Origin: Sphingomonas sp. AOB5
GTDB taxonomy: Bacteria; Pseudomonadota; Alphaproteobacteria; Sphingomonadales; Sphingomonadaceae
Assembly (NCBI RefSeq): GCF_029433115.1
Contig: NZ_JARNTV010000021.1
Location: 1-64,000 of the forward strand
DNA: 64,000 bases
Direction of reading: 5' to 3'
Numbering within the stretch: position 1 is the first letter of the stretch; each line of letters begins with the position of its first letter. Below, piece by piece: positions 1 to 8,809 of the stretch. The notes beneath the pieces were generated by a model. It had not been told where the DNA came from. It saw only the letters and a program-made list of their open reading frames with translations, and did not search any database. The translations under genes were made by a program, and so were the position numbers.

Positions 1-1036
1 CCTTGGCGAGCGCAATCGCCTCGCGTGCGCGGCCCGCGCGGTTCAGCGCAGCGATGCGGCTGGCCGCGGCATTGCCGGCAAAGGGGCTGTCGCGCCGAAC
101 CTGCGCCAGCACGCCCAGCGCCTGATTCCCCATGCCAGATTTGGAGAGGGCATCGGCCAGATAGATGCGCCCGCGATCGTCGCCCGGATCGAGCAGCAGC
201 GCCGCGCGCGACAACAGGATCGCGATCGGCGGCGGCGCTTCTTCCTGTGCCAGATCGGCGGTCAGATTGAGGAACAGCCATGAGGCGCCCAGCGCCGCGC
301 TCGGCTTCGCGCCGCGCCCGATCCGGCTGCGCAGCCCGGCCATTTCGGGGCGGTCGCCTGCCAGCAATTCCAGCGCCTCGTCCCGCCGCCCGGTCGCGCC
401 GAACAGGAGTGCCGCGTCGATACGCAACTCATCACTGACCGAAGCCGGGCGAAGGATCGGCCGCAGCGCTTCCATTGCCTCGGCCGGACGGCGCAGCGCG
501 ATCAGCAGCAGCGCGCGATTCTCGATGGCATAGCGCCGCGTCAGCGGGCTGCCGCGCGTGGCGGCTTCGAGGATCGGAAACGGGTCTTCGCCACGATCGA
601 AGGCCACCCAGGCGCGCAGCACCGGGACCATGAATTCCAACGGACCCTTTTCCATCCGCCCCAGCGCGGTTTCCATGCCGGCCTTGTCGCGCGCCTTCAG
701 CGCCAGCGAGAAACGCAGGATCGCGGCATCGACCGGCACTTCGTCACTCTTGGCCAGTGCCCGCTCGGCCCGGTCGGCCAGCCCGTAATCGCCCACCGCC
801 AGCGCCTGGCGATAGGCGTATAGCGCAATCGCGGGATCGTCGGGCGCCGCCGCCAGCGCCGCGGCATAGCCGGTGACCGCAGTCGCCGCGTCGCCGCGCT
901 CATCGGCAGCGCGGGCGCGGACATAGGCGGTAGGATCGACAGGCGCCTTCTGCGCTTCCCGGACCTGGGCGTACGCCGGCACCACGGCGAGCAACGCCGC
1001 GATGCCGATACCCAGTTTCTTACATGTTCGGGTAAT
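1..1036 (-). CDS. Exported tetratricopeptide-repeat-like protein (3' end beyond window)
   Basis: The minus-strand frame is open from the window edge to about 1036. It begins with a signal-peptide-like stretch: basic CKK, then hydrophobic LGIGIAALLAVVPAYA, with likely cleavage after AYA. The rest is alanine- and leucine-rich helical sequence of TPR type, for example the repeated patterns YAAALAAAPDDPAIALYAYRQ and AEMALRPILRP-like helix pairs, so a protein-protein interaction role in the periplasm is inferred. The start is odd: there is no ATG, GTG or TTG in frame before the signal peptide. The candidates are ATT at 1036-1034 or CTG at 1015-1013, and the frame overlaps the end of the ETF-QO gene upstream. 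A sequencing indel or a non-standard start is possible. The true C-terminus lies left of the window. Confidence 0.6.
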   Translation of the reverse strand, partial: MTRTCKKLGIGIAALLAVVPAYAQVREAQKAPVDPTAYVRARAADERGDAATAVTGYAAALAAAPDDPAIALYAYRQALAVGDYGLADRAERALAKSDEVPVDAAILRFSLALKARDKAGMETALGRMEKGPLEFMVPVLRAWVAFDRGEDPFPILEAATRGSPLTRRYAIENRALLLIALRRPAEAMEALRPILRPASVSDELRIDAALLFGATGRRDEALELLAGDRPEMAGLRSRIGRGAKPSAALGASWLFLNLTADLAQEEAPPPIAILLSRAALLLDPGDDRGRIYLADALSKSGMGNQALGVLAQVRRDSPFAGNAAASRIAALNRAGRAREAIALAK

Positions 1037-2672
1037 TGGGTCCGCCTCCGCCCTCGGGCACCACCCAGTTGATGTTCTGGCTGGGGTCCTTGATGTCGCA
1101 CGTCTTGCAGTGCACGCAATTCTGCGCGTTGATCTGGAAACGAAGGTCGTCGCCCTCGCCCACCACCTCATACACGCCTGCCGGACAATAACGCTGCGCC
1201 GGCTCCGCATACAACGGCAGATTGACGTGGATCGGCACGTCCGGATCCTTGAGCGTCAGATGGACCGGCTGGTCCTCCTCATGATTGGTGTTCGAGATGA
1301 ACACCGAAGAGAGCCGGTCGAAGGTCAGCACGCCATCGGGCTTGGGATAGTCGATCGGCTTGTGGCTGCTGGCATGGTCCATATAGCTATAGTCGGGCTT
1401 GTGCTTCATCGTGAACGGCCAGCGCAGGCCCAGATGCTCGCACCACATGGCGATGCCGGCGAACGCCGTGCCCCAGGTCGCGCCGAACTTCTTGACCAAA
1501 GGCACCACGTTGCGAACGCCGCGAAGCTCCTTGTAGATCCAGCTATTCTCGTAAGCCTCTGGATAGGCGGTCAGTTCGTCCGAAGTCCGCCCGGCCTGAA
1601 CCGCGGCAAACGCCGCCTCGGCCGCCATCATCCCGCTCTTCACTGCGGTATGGCTGCCCTTGATCCGCGGCACGTTGAGGAAGCCCGCCGCGCAGCCGAC
1701 CAGCGCGCCGCCCGGGAACACCAGCTTCGGCACCGACTGCCAGCCGCCATCGGTGATCGCGCGCGCGCCGTACGAGACGCGCTTGCCGCCCTTCAGGATC
1801 TTGCTGATCTCGGGATGCGTCTTCCACCGCTGCAGCTCGTGGAAGGGCGAGAGATAGGGGTTCTTGTAGTCGAGCCACACCACGAAGCCGAGCGCCACCT
1901 GCCCATCGGCCTGATGGTAGAGGAAGCTGCCGCCATTGGTGTCGTCGTCCAGCGGCCAGCCCTGGGTGTGGATCACCCGGCCCGGCACATGGTTCTCGGG
2001 ATCGATATCCCACAATTCCTTGATGCCGATGCCATAGACCTGCGGCTGCGAGTTCGCATCCAGCTCGAACTGGCGGATCAGCTGCTTGGTCAGGTGCCCG
2101 CGCGCACCTTCGGCAAAGAAGGTATACTTGGCGTGCAGTTCCAGTCCCGGCTGGTAATCGCCCTTGTGCGTGCCGTCGCGCGCCACGCCCATGTCGCCGG
2201 TGGCGACACCCTTCACCGATCCGTCGTCATTGTAGAGGATCTCGGCGGCGGCGAAGCCCGGGAAGATCTCGACGCCCAGCTCCTCGGCCTTGCCCGCCAG
2301 CCAGCGGCACAGATTGCCGAGCGACCCGGTATAGGTGCCCTTGTTGTGCAGATAGGGCGGCGTGATGAACTCCGGCATCGACGATTTGCCATTCTTCGTC
2401 AGCACCCAATGGTGATTCTCGGTCACCGGCGTCGCGGCGAGCGGACAGCCCTGCTCGCGCCAGTCCGGGATCAGCTCGTCCAGCCCCTTGGGGTCGACCA
2501 CCGCGCCCGACAGGATATGCGCGCCGACTTCTGAGCCCTTTTCCAGCACGCAGACCGCCAGTTCGCTCCCGGTCTCGTTCGCCAGCTGCTTCAGGCGAAT
2601 CGCCGCCGAAAGTCCCGCTGGTCCGGCCCCGACGATCACCACGTCGTAAGGCATCGACTCCCGTTCGCTCAT
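1020..2672 (-). CDS. Electron transfer flavoprotein-ubiquinone oxidoreductase
   Basis: This inner-membrane-associated flavoprotein passes electrons from reduced ETF (fed by acyl-CoA and other dehydrogenases) to ubiquinone. The 550-residue product has the full family length. It shows an N-terminal FAD dinucleotide motif, VVIVGAGPAGLSAA (glycines at 15, 17 and 20), and a C-terminal 4Fe-4S site built from C496 (CPAGVYE) and C519, C522 and C525 (CVHCKTCDIKDP), followed by the family-typical INWVVPEGGGGP end. The first ATG is at 2672; an in-frame ATG six codons later (MPYDVVIVG) is an equally credible start. The downstream TPR gene overlaps its last codons. Nothing is unusual in the protein. Confidence 0.96.
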   Translation of the reverse strand: MSERESMPYDVVIVGAGPAGLSAAIRLKQLANETGSELAVCVLEKGSEVGAHILSGAVVDPKGLDELIPDWREQGCPLAATPVTENHHWVLTKNGKSSMPEFITPPYLHNKGTYTGSLGNLCRWLAGKAEELGVEIFPGFAAAEILYNDDGSVKGVATGDMGVARDGTHKGDYQPGLELHAKYTFFAEGARGHLTKQLIRQFELDANSQPQVYGIGIKELWDIDPENHVPGRVIHTQGWPLDDDTNGGSFLYHQADGQVALGFVVWLDYKNPYLSPFHELQRWKTHPEISKILKGGKRVSYGARAITDGGWQSVPKLVFPGGALVGCAAGFLNVPRIKGSHTAVKSGMMAAEAAFAAVQAGRTSDELTAYPEAYENSWIYKELRGVRNVVPLVKKFGATWGTAFAGIAMWCEHLGLRWPFTMKHKPDYSYMDHASSHKPIDYPKPDGVLTFDRLSSVFISNTNHEEDQPVHLTLKDPDVPIHVNLPLYAEPAQRYCPAGVYEVVGEGDDLRFQINAQNCVHCKTCDIKDPSQNINWVVPEGGGGPNYPNM

Positions 2673-2801
2673 CGCAATCTCCCTGCCCGTCCCGCTTCCG
2701 GACGGCTTGCCTTGTTCTCGTCGCGCATCCGCAACGCCTTGTCCCTGTGCCGATGAAGCCTAATTGACCGCGACGTCAAGGCAGGAGCCTATGGGCATCA
2801 T

Positions 2802-3524
2802 ATGGGGGCGGAACTGACAACCGATTGGCGCGGCAGCGTCTCGAGCGCGCTCGAATGGTGGGCGGACGCGGGCGTCGACACGCTGGCGGCCGACGAACCG
2901 CGCGACTGGCTGGCCCCGCCCGTAGTGAAGCGCGAGGCCGCAGCAGCGCCCGCCGTAGCGGAACCTGTCGAGGAAAAACTGCCCGAGACACTCGAGGCGT
3001 TTCTCGAATGGCGCCTGGGCGAAGCGGCACCGGAGGCCGACTGGATGTCCCCGCGCGTGGGTCCCGCTGGCCCAGCCGACTCTACGCTGATGATCCTCAC
3101 CGACATGCCGGAGGCCGACGACGAAGCCGCATTGCTGGGCGGCGCAGCGGGCCGGCTGTTCGATCGCATGCTCGCCGCGATCGGCGAGTCGCGCGACTCG
3201 GTCCATCTCGCCTCGCTTGCCGTCGCCCGTCCGATCGGCGGCCGCATCCCGCCCGAACAGGAAGCGCGGCTGATCTCGCTCGCTTTGCATCACATCGCGC
3301 TGGTATCGCCCGCGAAATTGCTGGTCCTCGGCCAGTCGGCAGAACGTGTCATCGAAGCGGCCGGTGGTTCAGCTTCGCTAAATGGCATACGTGACATTAA
3401 ACATTCTGGTGGAAATACAGACGCAGTCATGATCCGCCATCCGCGCTTCCTGCTGGAACGACCTGCAGTGAAGGCCGATGCCTGGAGACAATTGTTGCTG
3501 TTGAGCCGGGGAACCAGCCAATGA
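2802..3524 (+). CDS. Uracil-DNA glycosylase-like protein
   Basis: This 240-residue protein has an N-terminal tryptophan- and acid-rich region. It is followed by a UDG-superfamily-like core: TLMILTDMPEADDEAALLGG in place of the usual family-4 phosphate-binding start, then GRLFDRMLAAIG, SVHLASLAVARPIGGRIPPEQEA and KLLVLGQSAERVI, which follow the order of family 4/5 glycosylases. The 4Fe-4S cysteines of true family-4 enzymes are not visible and the GEAPG-type motif is replaced by TDMPEAD, so catalytic activity is doubtful. The ATG at 2802 is preceded by GCAGGAG. The stop overlaps the next start (ATGA at 3521), so it is translationally coupled to the transglycosylase gene. Family resemblance is fair; function is not established. 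Confidence 0.7.
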   Translation: MGAELTTDWRGSVSSALEWWADAGVDTLAADEPRDWLAPPVVKREAAAAPAVAEPVEEKLPETLEAFLEWRLGEAAPEADWMSPRVGPAGPADSTLMILTDMPEADDEAALLGGAAGRLFDRMLAAIGESRDSVHLASLAVARPIGGRIPPEQEARLISLALHHIALVSPAKLLVLGQSAERVIEAAGGSASLNGIRDIKHSGGNTDAVMIRHPRFLLERPAVKADAWRQLLLLSRGTSQ

Positions 3525-5368
3525 GTTTGCGTATCGCTATGGCAGCCGGCTTGCTCGCCGCGCCGCTTGCCGCCCATGCCGCCGATCTTCGGGACGGCAA
3601 TATCGTCGCCGAAGCCGATCTGAGCACGCCTGCCGCCACGCTCGACCTTGCCAAGCTCGATCGCGCGACCCGCGACGGCGACACCCCGGCCCCGGCCCCC
3701 GCGAAGAAGCGCGACGGCGACGGCATCCCCGATCAGCTCGATGCGCAACAGCGTTCCGATTATCGCGCGGTCTTCGCCGCGATCCGATCCGGCCGCTGGG
3801 CCGACGCCACGATCAAGCTCAATGCGATGAAGCCCGGCCCGCTCCACGCGATCGCCCGCGCCGAACTCTACACCGCCCGCAATTCGCCCCGCGTCGAACT
3901 CGCGCCTTTGCTCCAGCTCCTCGCCGAAGCGCCCGAACTTCCCCAGGCCGATAAGGTCCGCCGCATGGCCGCCACCCGCGGCGCGACCGATCTGCCGGCA
4001 CTGCCAAGCACCACCCGCCTCGTCTGGTTCGATGCCGCACCCGTCCGCCAGCGCGTCCGCACCGTGCGCAGCGACAGCGCCTCGACCGAAGTCGCGCTCG
4101 CGATCCAGCCTTTCATCAAGGCCGATGACGGCGCCTCAGCCGAAGCCCTGGTCGAACGGTTCAGCCCGGACCTGACCGACGACGCCCGCACCGAATGGCA
4201 GCAGAAAGTCGCCTGGGTCTATTATGTCGCCGGCGACGACGCCAACGCCCGCCGCGTCGCCACCAAGGCCCAGCAGGGCAGCGGCGACTGGCGCGTCACC
4301 GCTCACTGGGTCGGCGGCCTCGCCGCATGGCGCCAAAAGGATTGCGAAGGCGCAGGCGACGCCTTCGTCGCGGTCGCACAGGAAGCGAACGACGTCGAAC
4401 TGCGCTCGGCCGGCCTCTACTGGGCCTCGCGCGCCGACATGGCATGCGGCCGGCCCGAGCGGGTCGCGGCGCATCTGAACGGCGCGGCGCAATATGGCGA
4501 GACCTTCTACGGCCTGCTCGCCCGCCAGGCGCTGGGCATCGAGGACAAGCCGATCCGCGGCGAGACCCGCATCTCCGAAGACTGGCGCGCGCTCGAGCGT
4601 CGCCCCAATGTCCGCGTCGCCGCGGCGCTGGTCGAGATCGGCGAGAACCGCCTCGCCGACGAAGTGCTGCGCCATCAGGCAAAGCTCGGCACCGCACAGG
4701 ATCACGCCGCGCTCAGCCGCCTTGCCGGCCGGATGAACCTGCCCGCCACCCAGCTCTGGCTCTCGCACAACGGCCCCGCCGGCGCGAAGCCGCTGGTCGA
4801 GGCCCGCTATCCCGCGCCGGACTGGACGCCGGACGGTGGCTGGCGCGTCGATCGCAACCTCGTCTACGCCCACACGCTGCAGGAATCGCGCTTCAACGCC
4901 GATGTGCGCAGCGCCGCGGGCGCGGTGGGCCTGCTTCAGGTCAAGCCGATCGCCGCGATCGACGTCAGCCGCCGCCGCGGCACCACCTATAACAGCGCCG
5001 ACCTGACCCGCCCCTCCGCCAATATGGAGCTGGGCCAGTCCTATATCGAGCAGCTGCGCGATTCGCCCTTCACCGGCGGCCTGCTGCCCAAGGTTGTCGC
5101 CGCATACAATGCCGGCCCGACCCCGGTAACCAACTGGAACAGCACGATCCGCGATAATGGCGATCCGCTGCTGTACATCGAGAGCATTCCGTACTGGGAG
5201 ACGCGCGGCTACGTGATGATCGTGCTGCGCAATTACTGGATGTACGAGCTGCAGGAGGGCCGCAAGTCGACCAGCCGCGCCGCCCTGGTCGACGGCATGT
5301 GGCCACGCTTCCCGGGCCTGCCCGGTGCCACCGCAGTCCGCGTCGGCGGACGCGCGTCTTCCTACTGA
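3521..5368 (+). CDS. Soluble lytic murein transglycosylase
   Basis: This exported enzyme cleaves the MurNAc-GlcNAc bond of peptidoglycan with formation of 1,6-anhydro products. The 615-residue protein starts with a signal peptide ([20 protein letters not shown]). It continues with a long alpha-helical superhelical region of the Slt70 type and ends with an SLT catalytic domain from about residue 440. The catalytic glutamate is E455 in HTLQESRFN, followed by the family signature [11 protein letters not shown] and then VVAAYNAGP. Its length and domain order are those of the family. It is coupled to the upstream glycosylase-like gene by an ATGA overlap, and moaB begins 2 nt after its stop, so the three genes probably form one transcript. 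Confidence 0.94.
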   Translation: MSLRIAMAAGLLAAPLAAHAADLRDGNIVAEADLSTPAATLDLAKLDRATRDGDTPAPAPAKKRDGDGIPDQLDAQQRSDYRAVFAAIRSGRWADATIKLNAMKPGPLHAIARAELYTARNSPRVELAPLLQLLAEAPELPQADKVRRMAATRGATDLPALPSTTRLVWFDAAPVRQRVRTVRSDSASTEVALAIQPFIKADDGASAEALVERFSPDLTDDARTEWQQKVAWVYYVAGDDANARRVATKAQQGSGDWRVTAHWVGGLAAWRQKDCEGAGDAFVAVAQEANDVELRSAGLYWASRADMACGRPERVAAHLNGAAQYGETFYGLLARQALGIEDKPIRGETRISEDWRALERRPNVRVAAALVEIGENRLADEVLRHQAKLGTAQDHAALSRLAGRMNLPATQLWLSHNGPAGAKPLVEARYPAPDWTPDGGWRVDRNLVYAHTLQESRFNADVRSAAGAVGLLQVKPIAAIDVSRRRGTTYNSADLTRPSANMELGQSYIEQLRDSPFTGGLLPKVVAAYNAGPTPVTNWNSTIRDNGDPLLYIESIPYWETRGYVMIVLRNYWMYELQEGRKSTSRAALVDGMWPRFPGLPGATAVRVGGRASSY

Positions 5369-5370
5369 GC

Positions 5371-5898
5371 ATGCCGATCGACGAGAGCCGCACCTTCCAG
5401 CCCGTTCGCATCGCGGTGCTGACGGTATCGGACACGCGAACCCTCGCCGACGATCGCTCGGGCGACACGTTGGTCGATCGCCTGACGGTTGCCGGCCATA
5501 TCCTCGCCGATCGCGCCATCGTGACCGACGATAGCGACCAGATCGTCGGCAAGCTCCACGCCTGGATCGACGATCCCTCGGTCGACGTGATCCTCACCAC
5601 CGGCGGCACCGGCGTCACCGGCCGCGACATCACGCCCGAGGCTTTGGCCCGCGTGTGGGACAAGGAAATTCCGGGCTTCGGCGAGCTGTTCCGCTGGCTC
5701 AGCTACCAATCGATCGGCACCTCGACGATCCAGTCCCGCGCCACCGCGTGCGTGGCCCGCGGCACCTATATCTTCGCCCTGCCCGGCTCGACCGGCGCGG
5801 TGAAGGACGGCTGGGACGGCATTCTGAAGGACCAGCTCGATATCCGGCACCGGCCGTGCAATTTCGTGGAACTGCTGCCGCGACTGACGGAGCGTTAG
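5371..5898 (+). CDS. moaB: Molybdenum cofactor biosynthesis protein MoaB
   Basis: MoaB/Mog-family proteins bind molybdopterin and act in adenylylation or late cofactor assembly in the cytoplasm. The 175-residue product begins [20 protein letters not shown]. It carries the family core: [19 protein letters not shown] near the N-terminus, the loop [18 protein letters not shown], then [18 protein letters not shown] and the [15 protein letters not shown] segment. The ATG at 5371 was chosen because it follows the transglycosylase stop by 2 nt and gives the usual family start; an upstream in-frame extension would lie inside that gene. The 3' end overlaps the convergent gene by 4 nt. Confidence 0.94.
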   Translation: MPIDESRTFQPVRIAVLTVSDTRTLADDRSGDTLVDRLTVAGHILADRAIVTDDSDQIVGKLHAWIDDPSVDVILTTGGTGVTGRDITPEALARVWDKEIPGFGELFRWLSYQSIGTSTIQSRATACVARGTYIFALPGSTGAVKDGWDGILKDQLDIRHRPCNFVELLPRLTER

Positions 5899-6611
5899 GG
5901 TTTTGGCATCGTAACCGCGTTTGACGGCGCCTCGCCTGCGGGTTCGCGCCAATGCCAGTTCTCGCTGTCCGGCATATCCTCGGGCACGATTTTGCGCAGT
6001 GCCTCAAACACCAGCGATCCCAGTTGGTCATAATGATCGGAGCAATTTCCGATCCCCGACGTGATCCGGCTACCCCGCACCCGCTCGAACCCTAGCGGCG
6101 TCCCGTCGGTGCAGAGATCGATAGCACCGGCCCAGCCATCGGTCAGCGTGTCGATCGCCGCCATCAGCCGCGCATAATCGGCTTTCGGCATGATGAAGGC
6201 ACGGCGCTTGGTCTCCGCGGGATCGGCGCGGACGTCGTACAGGATCAGCACGCCCGTCGCTTGCTCGCCATTGCGGGGCAGATACAGCGCAACGGCATAG
6301 TTCGTATAGTTGAACGAGGGCATCGCCACGAACCGGAAACCGTCGTCACCGAGACTTTTCAAGGCAGGCAGGCCGGACAGAAGCCGGACCGCCAGGCGGT
6401 TCACATGGCCATCGGCATGTATCGGACCGTCCCGTGTGCGGGTCATCTCGATCCGCTCGCGCTCAAACGCACGCACCCTCAGCCACTCGCTTCCGAAGAT
6501 GAAGCCGGCGAACAGGATTTCGGCCAGCACCAGCGCGGTGGTGACATAGCCGATCCGGTGCAGCCACTTCAGGCGCGAAGAAGGTCCAGCTGGTATCGGC
6601 TGGTCACTCAC
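5895..6611 (-). CDS. Single-pass membrane protein of unknown function
   Basis: I do not recognise a family. The 238-residue product begins at a GTG (6611) that overlaps the stop of the YbjN-like gene (GTGA), which fixes the start and shows translational coupling. A basic N-terminus precedes one membrane segment ([21 protein letters not shown]), so most of the protein is probably periplasmic. The remainder is globular, with no catalytic motif I can name; it contains two cysteines that could pair (IDLCTDGT and [12 protein letters not shown]). Its stop overlaps that of moaB on the other strand. Confidence 0.75.
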   Translation of the reverse strand: MSDQPIPAGPSSRLKWLHRIGYVTTALVLAEILFAGFIFGSEWLRVRAFERERIEMTRTRDGPIHADGHVNRLAVRLLSGLPALKSLGDDGFRFVAMPSFNYTNYAVALYLPRNGEQATGVLILYDVRADPAETKRRAFIMPKADYARLMAAIDTLTDGWAGAIDLCTDGTPLGFERVRGSRITSGIGNCSDHYDQLGSLVFEALRKIVPEDMPDSENWHWREPAGEAPSNAVTMPKP

Positions 6612-7123
6612 GCCTTCGGCTTCAGGTCCAGTTCCTTCTGGAAGAACTCGCCCAGCTCGACCAGCATCGAGGTCCACCAGTCCAGCACATCGGCGAAGTT
6701 GCGTTCGGTCAGCCCGCCGATCGTCGCCACGTCATAGGCAGCGACGAAGCGTCCATCCTCGGGCACCGATGCCTGGAGGAAGCGCTTGCCGCGGTTCCAG
6801 CGGTTCGCGAGGTCCGTGGTGTTCTCGTCCTCTTTCTTGAACGACACTTCGAACCGCAGCGAATCGCAATTCTTGTTCTGCTCGCAGCCATAGAAATAGA
6901 CGTCGAAATGATAGGCGCCCTCGTCGCTCTCGATCATCGGGTCGCCCTGCTTGTCGGTCGTCTGTTTGGGCTTCAGCCCGGCCTTGTCCATCGCGCGCAT
7001 CACCGTCGCCGGATCGCTGGCGCAGATCAGCCCTTCCGGGCACGGCTTGCGGTCCTGCGCCTGCGCGGTGCCGGTCGCGATGAACAGGGCCGCGGCGATG
7101 GCGGCGAGACGGAACGGACGCAT
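6608..7123 (-). CDS. Exported YbjN-domain-like protein
   Basis: This 171-residue protein has a clear signal peptide, MRPFRLAAIAAALFIATGTAQA, then DRKPCPEGLICASDPATVMRAMDKAG. The C-terminal two thirds (YHFDVYFYGCEQNKNCDSLRF, the NRWNRGKRF helix, DGRFVAAYDVATIGGLTERNF) match the layout of YbjN-domain proteins, small chaperone-like folds of mostly unknown role. Two cysteine pairs (CPEGLIC and CEQNKNC) suggest disulfides in the periplasm. The downstream membrane protein is coupled to it by a GTGA overlap. The function is otherwise unknown. Confidence 0.8.
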   Translation of the reverse strand: MRPFRLAAIAAALFIATGTAQAQDRKPCPEGLICASDPATVMRAMDKAGLKPKQTTDKQGDPMIESDEGAYHFDVYFYGCEQNKNCDSLRFEVSFKKEDENTTDLANRWNRGKRFLQASVPEDGRFVAAYDVATIGGLTERNFADVLDWWTSMLVELGEFFQKELDLKPKA

Positions 7124-7194
7124 GCTTACTCCCCCGGATTGCCGCGCCAGCCTATCAGGATGAGACGTTGTTACAATCCGTCGAATGCAGCCGG

Positions 7195-7545
7195 TCAGTG
7201 CGCATCCGGCTCGTTGATGAACACGCCCAGTTCATGCCCCTGCGGATCCTTGAAATGGAAGCGCCGACCGCCCGGATAGGGGAAGATCGGCAGGGTGATC
7301 GTGCCGCCCGCGGCAACCACCTTCTCCAGCGCGCCTTCCAGATCGGCCTTCACCTCGACCAGCGGCAGAATGCCCGCGGTTGCCTGCTCCTGATCGCCGT
7401 TCAGGCCCAGATCGGTGTCGCCGCTCATCGTCGCCGAATAGTCCGGCCCGAAATCGGTGAAGTCCCATCCGAACGCACCGGCATAGAAATCGCGAACCGC
7501 GGCCACATCCTTCACCGGCAGTTCCACATAGCTGATCCGAAGCAT
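7195..7545 (-). CDS. VOC (glyoxalase/bleomycin-resistance fold) family protein
   Basis: This 116-residue single-domain protein has one beta-alpha-beta-beta-beta repeat pair: MLRISYVELPVKDVAAVRDF, YAGAFGWDFTDFGPDYS, GILPLVEVKADLEGAL, GGTITLPIFPYPGG and FKDPQGHELGVF. The final HELGVF gives the metal-binding glutamate, but the N-terminal metal ligand is E8 rather than the histidine found in glyoxalase I, so its substrate cannot be inferred. The start at 7545 gives the canonical family N-terminus; the frame is open far upstream on this strand only because it lies opposite the radical SAM gene. It is divergent from that gene with 54 nt between them. Confidence 0.9.
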   Translation of the reverse strand: MLRISYVELPVKDVAAVRDFYAGAFGWDFTDFGPDYSATMSGDTDLGLNGDQEQATAGILPLVEVKADLEGALEKVVAAGGTITLPIFPYPGGRRFHFKDPQGHELGVFINEPDAH

Positions 7546-7599
7546 GTCTTTCCTCTCAATGTTCTTGCTATGTTCTAGTCTCGCGCCTAGCATCTGGCA

Positions 7600-8670
7600 A
7601 TGGCCAAAACCCGTCCCGTCCGCGGCGCCACGCTGAACCGTGAAAGCACGCGGTTCAACCTGCCCGAGCGCGAATCGGACGGCGACTGGCTCGACGATCG
7701 CGAGACGGTCGACGAAGGTCCGCCGCCGCTGCGCACCACCGTAACGGTCGAGAAGCCGAAAACGATCATCACGCGAAACCAGTCGCCCGACATATCCTTC
7801 GATCGCTCGATCAATCCCTATCGCGGGTGCGAGCATGGCTGCATCTATTGCTTCGCCCGGCCCACCCATGCCTATCACGATCTGTCGCCGGGGATCGATT
7901 TCGAGACGCGGCTGTTCGCCAAGCCCGATGCCCCTGCCCTGCTCCGCGCCGAACTTTCGAAGCGCGGCTATGTGTGCCAGCCGATCGCGTTCGGGACCAA
8001 TACCGATCCCTATCAGCCGATCGAGAAGGAATGGCGGATCACCCGCGCCTGTATCGAGGTGCTGGCAGAGACCAACCACCCGCTGACCATCACCACAAAG
8101 TCCGATCGCGTCACCCGCGACATCGATCTGCTCGCGCCGATGGCGGCAAAGGGTCTGGCGGCGGTGATGCTTTCGGTCACCTCGCTCGATCCCAAGGTGG
8201 CGATGACGGTCGAGCCGCGCGCGCCGCATCCGGAGAAGCGCCTCGCTGCGGTCCGCAAGCTGACCGATGCCGGCATCCCCGTCTTCGTCTCGATGTCGCC
8301 GGTCATCCCCGCGATCACCGATCACGAGATGGAGCATATCATGGAGCGCGCGGCACAGGCCGGCGCCCGCGCAGTCTTCTACCTGCCGGTCCGCCTGCCC
8401 CATGAGGTGTCGCCTTTGTTCCGCGCCTGGCTCGACGAGCACTTCCCCGATCGCGCGGGCAAGGTGATGTCGATCATCCAGTCGATCCGCGGCGGCCGCG
8501 ACAATGATCCGAACTTCCATACCCGCTTCCGCGGACAAGGCGCCTGGGCCGATCTGCTACGCACCCGCTTCCACATTGCCGCAAAGCGCTACGGGCTGGA
8601 TGGACAGCGTTTCAACGTACGCACCGACCTGTTCCGCCCGCCCGCCGGCCCGCAGGGCGAGCTGTTTTAG
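7600..8670 (+). CDS. PA0069-type radical SAM protein
   Basis: This 356-residue protein has the radical SAM cysteine triad at C77, C81 and C84 (NPYRGCEHGCIYCFARPTH), spaced CxxxCxxC. It is preceded by the SFDRSINPYRG lead-in and followed by a TIM-barrel core with LTITTKSDRVTRDIDLL and GIPVFVSMSPVIPAITD. It resembles the SplB/PA0069 subgroup. Spore photoproduct lyase repairs DNA, but the role of PA0069 proteins in non-sporulating bacteria is not settled. The N-terminal 50 residues (ATLNRESTRFNLPERE) are typical of the subgroup. It is monocistronic, and its end faces a large palindromic repeat. Confidence 0.92.
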   Translation: MAKTRPVRGATLNRESTRFNLPERESDGDWLDDRETVDEGPPPLRTTVTVEKPKTIITRNQSPDISFDRSINPYRGCEHGCIYCFARPTHAYHDLSPGIDFETRLFAKPDAPALLRAELSKRGYVCQPIAFGTNTDPYQPIEKEWRITRACIEVLAETNHPLTITTKSDRVTRDIDLLAPMAAKGLAAVMLSVTSLDPKVAMTVEPRAPHPEKRLAAVRKLTDAGIPVFVSMSPVIPAITDHEMEHIMERAAQAGARAVFYLPVRLPHEVSPLFRAWLDEHFPDRAGKVMSIIQSIRGGRDNDPNFHTRFRGQGAWADLLRTRFHIAAKRYGLDGQRFNVRTDLFRPPAGPQGELF

Positions 8671-8676
8671 TGCTTA

Positions 8677-8793
8677 TTCAGCTCCGCTGAAGCGGCACCA
8701 GCCCGCTCCCCCACCCGGCCTCCCAACAGGATATGCTATGGGAGGCCGGGCGGGGGAGCGGGCTGGTGCCGCAACCGGTTCAGCTCTGCTGAA
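8677..8793. repeat. Large palindromic element with two flanking 15-nt mini-palindromes
   Basis: A 34-nt arm at 8692-8725 and its reverse complement at 8739-8772 match with one mismatch around a 13-nt loop. Each side carries a copy of a further small palindrome: TTCAGCTCCGCTGAA at 8677-8691 and TTCAGCTCTGCTGAA at 8779-8793. The element fills the gap between the convergent radical SAM gene and the HExxH protein gene, so it can act as a bidirectional terminator. The size and nested symmetry look like a REP/BIME-type dispersed repeat. Confidence 0.7.
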
Positions 8794-8809
8794 CCCCATT
8801 CAAAGAACG

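Noticed and set aside
1002..2534. Long open frame on the plus strand opposite the ETF-QO gene
   Set aside because: It mirrors the GC-rich third-position pattern of the ETF-QO gene; the amino-acid composition (H, R, A, L, Q) is typical of antisense frames and no motif is present.
7546..8538. Apparent 5' extension of the VOC protein on the minus strand
   Set aside because: It lies entirely antisense to the radical SAM gene; the VOC fold starts cleanly at 7545.
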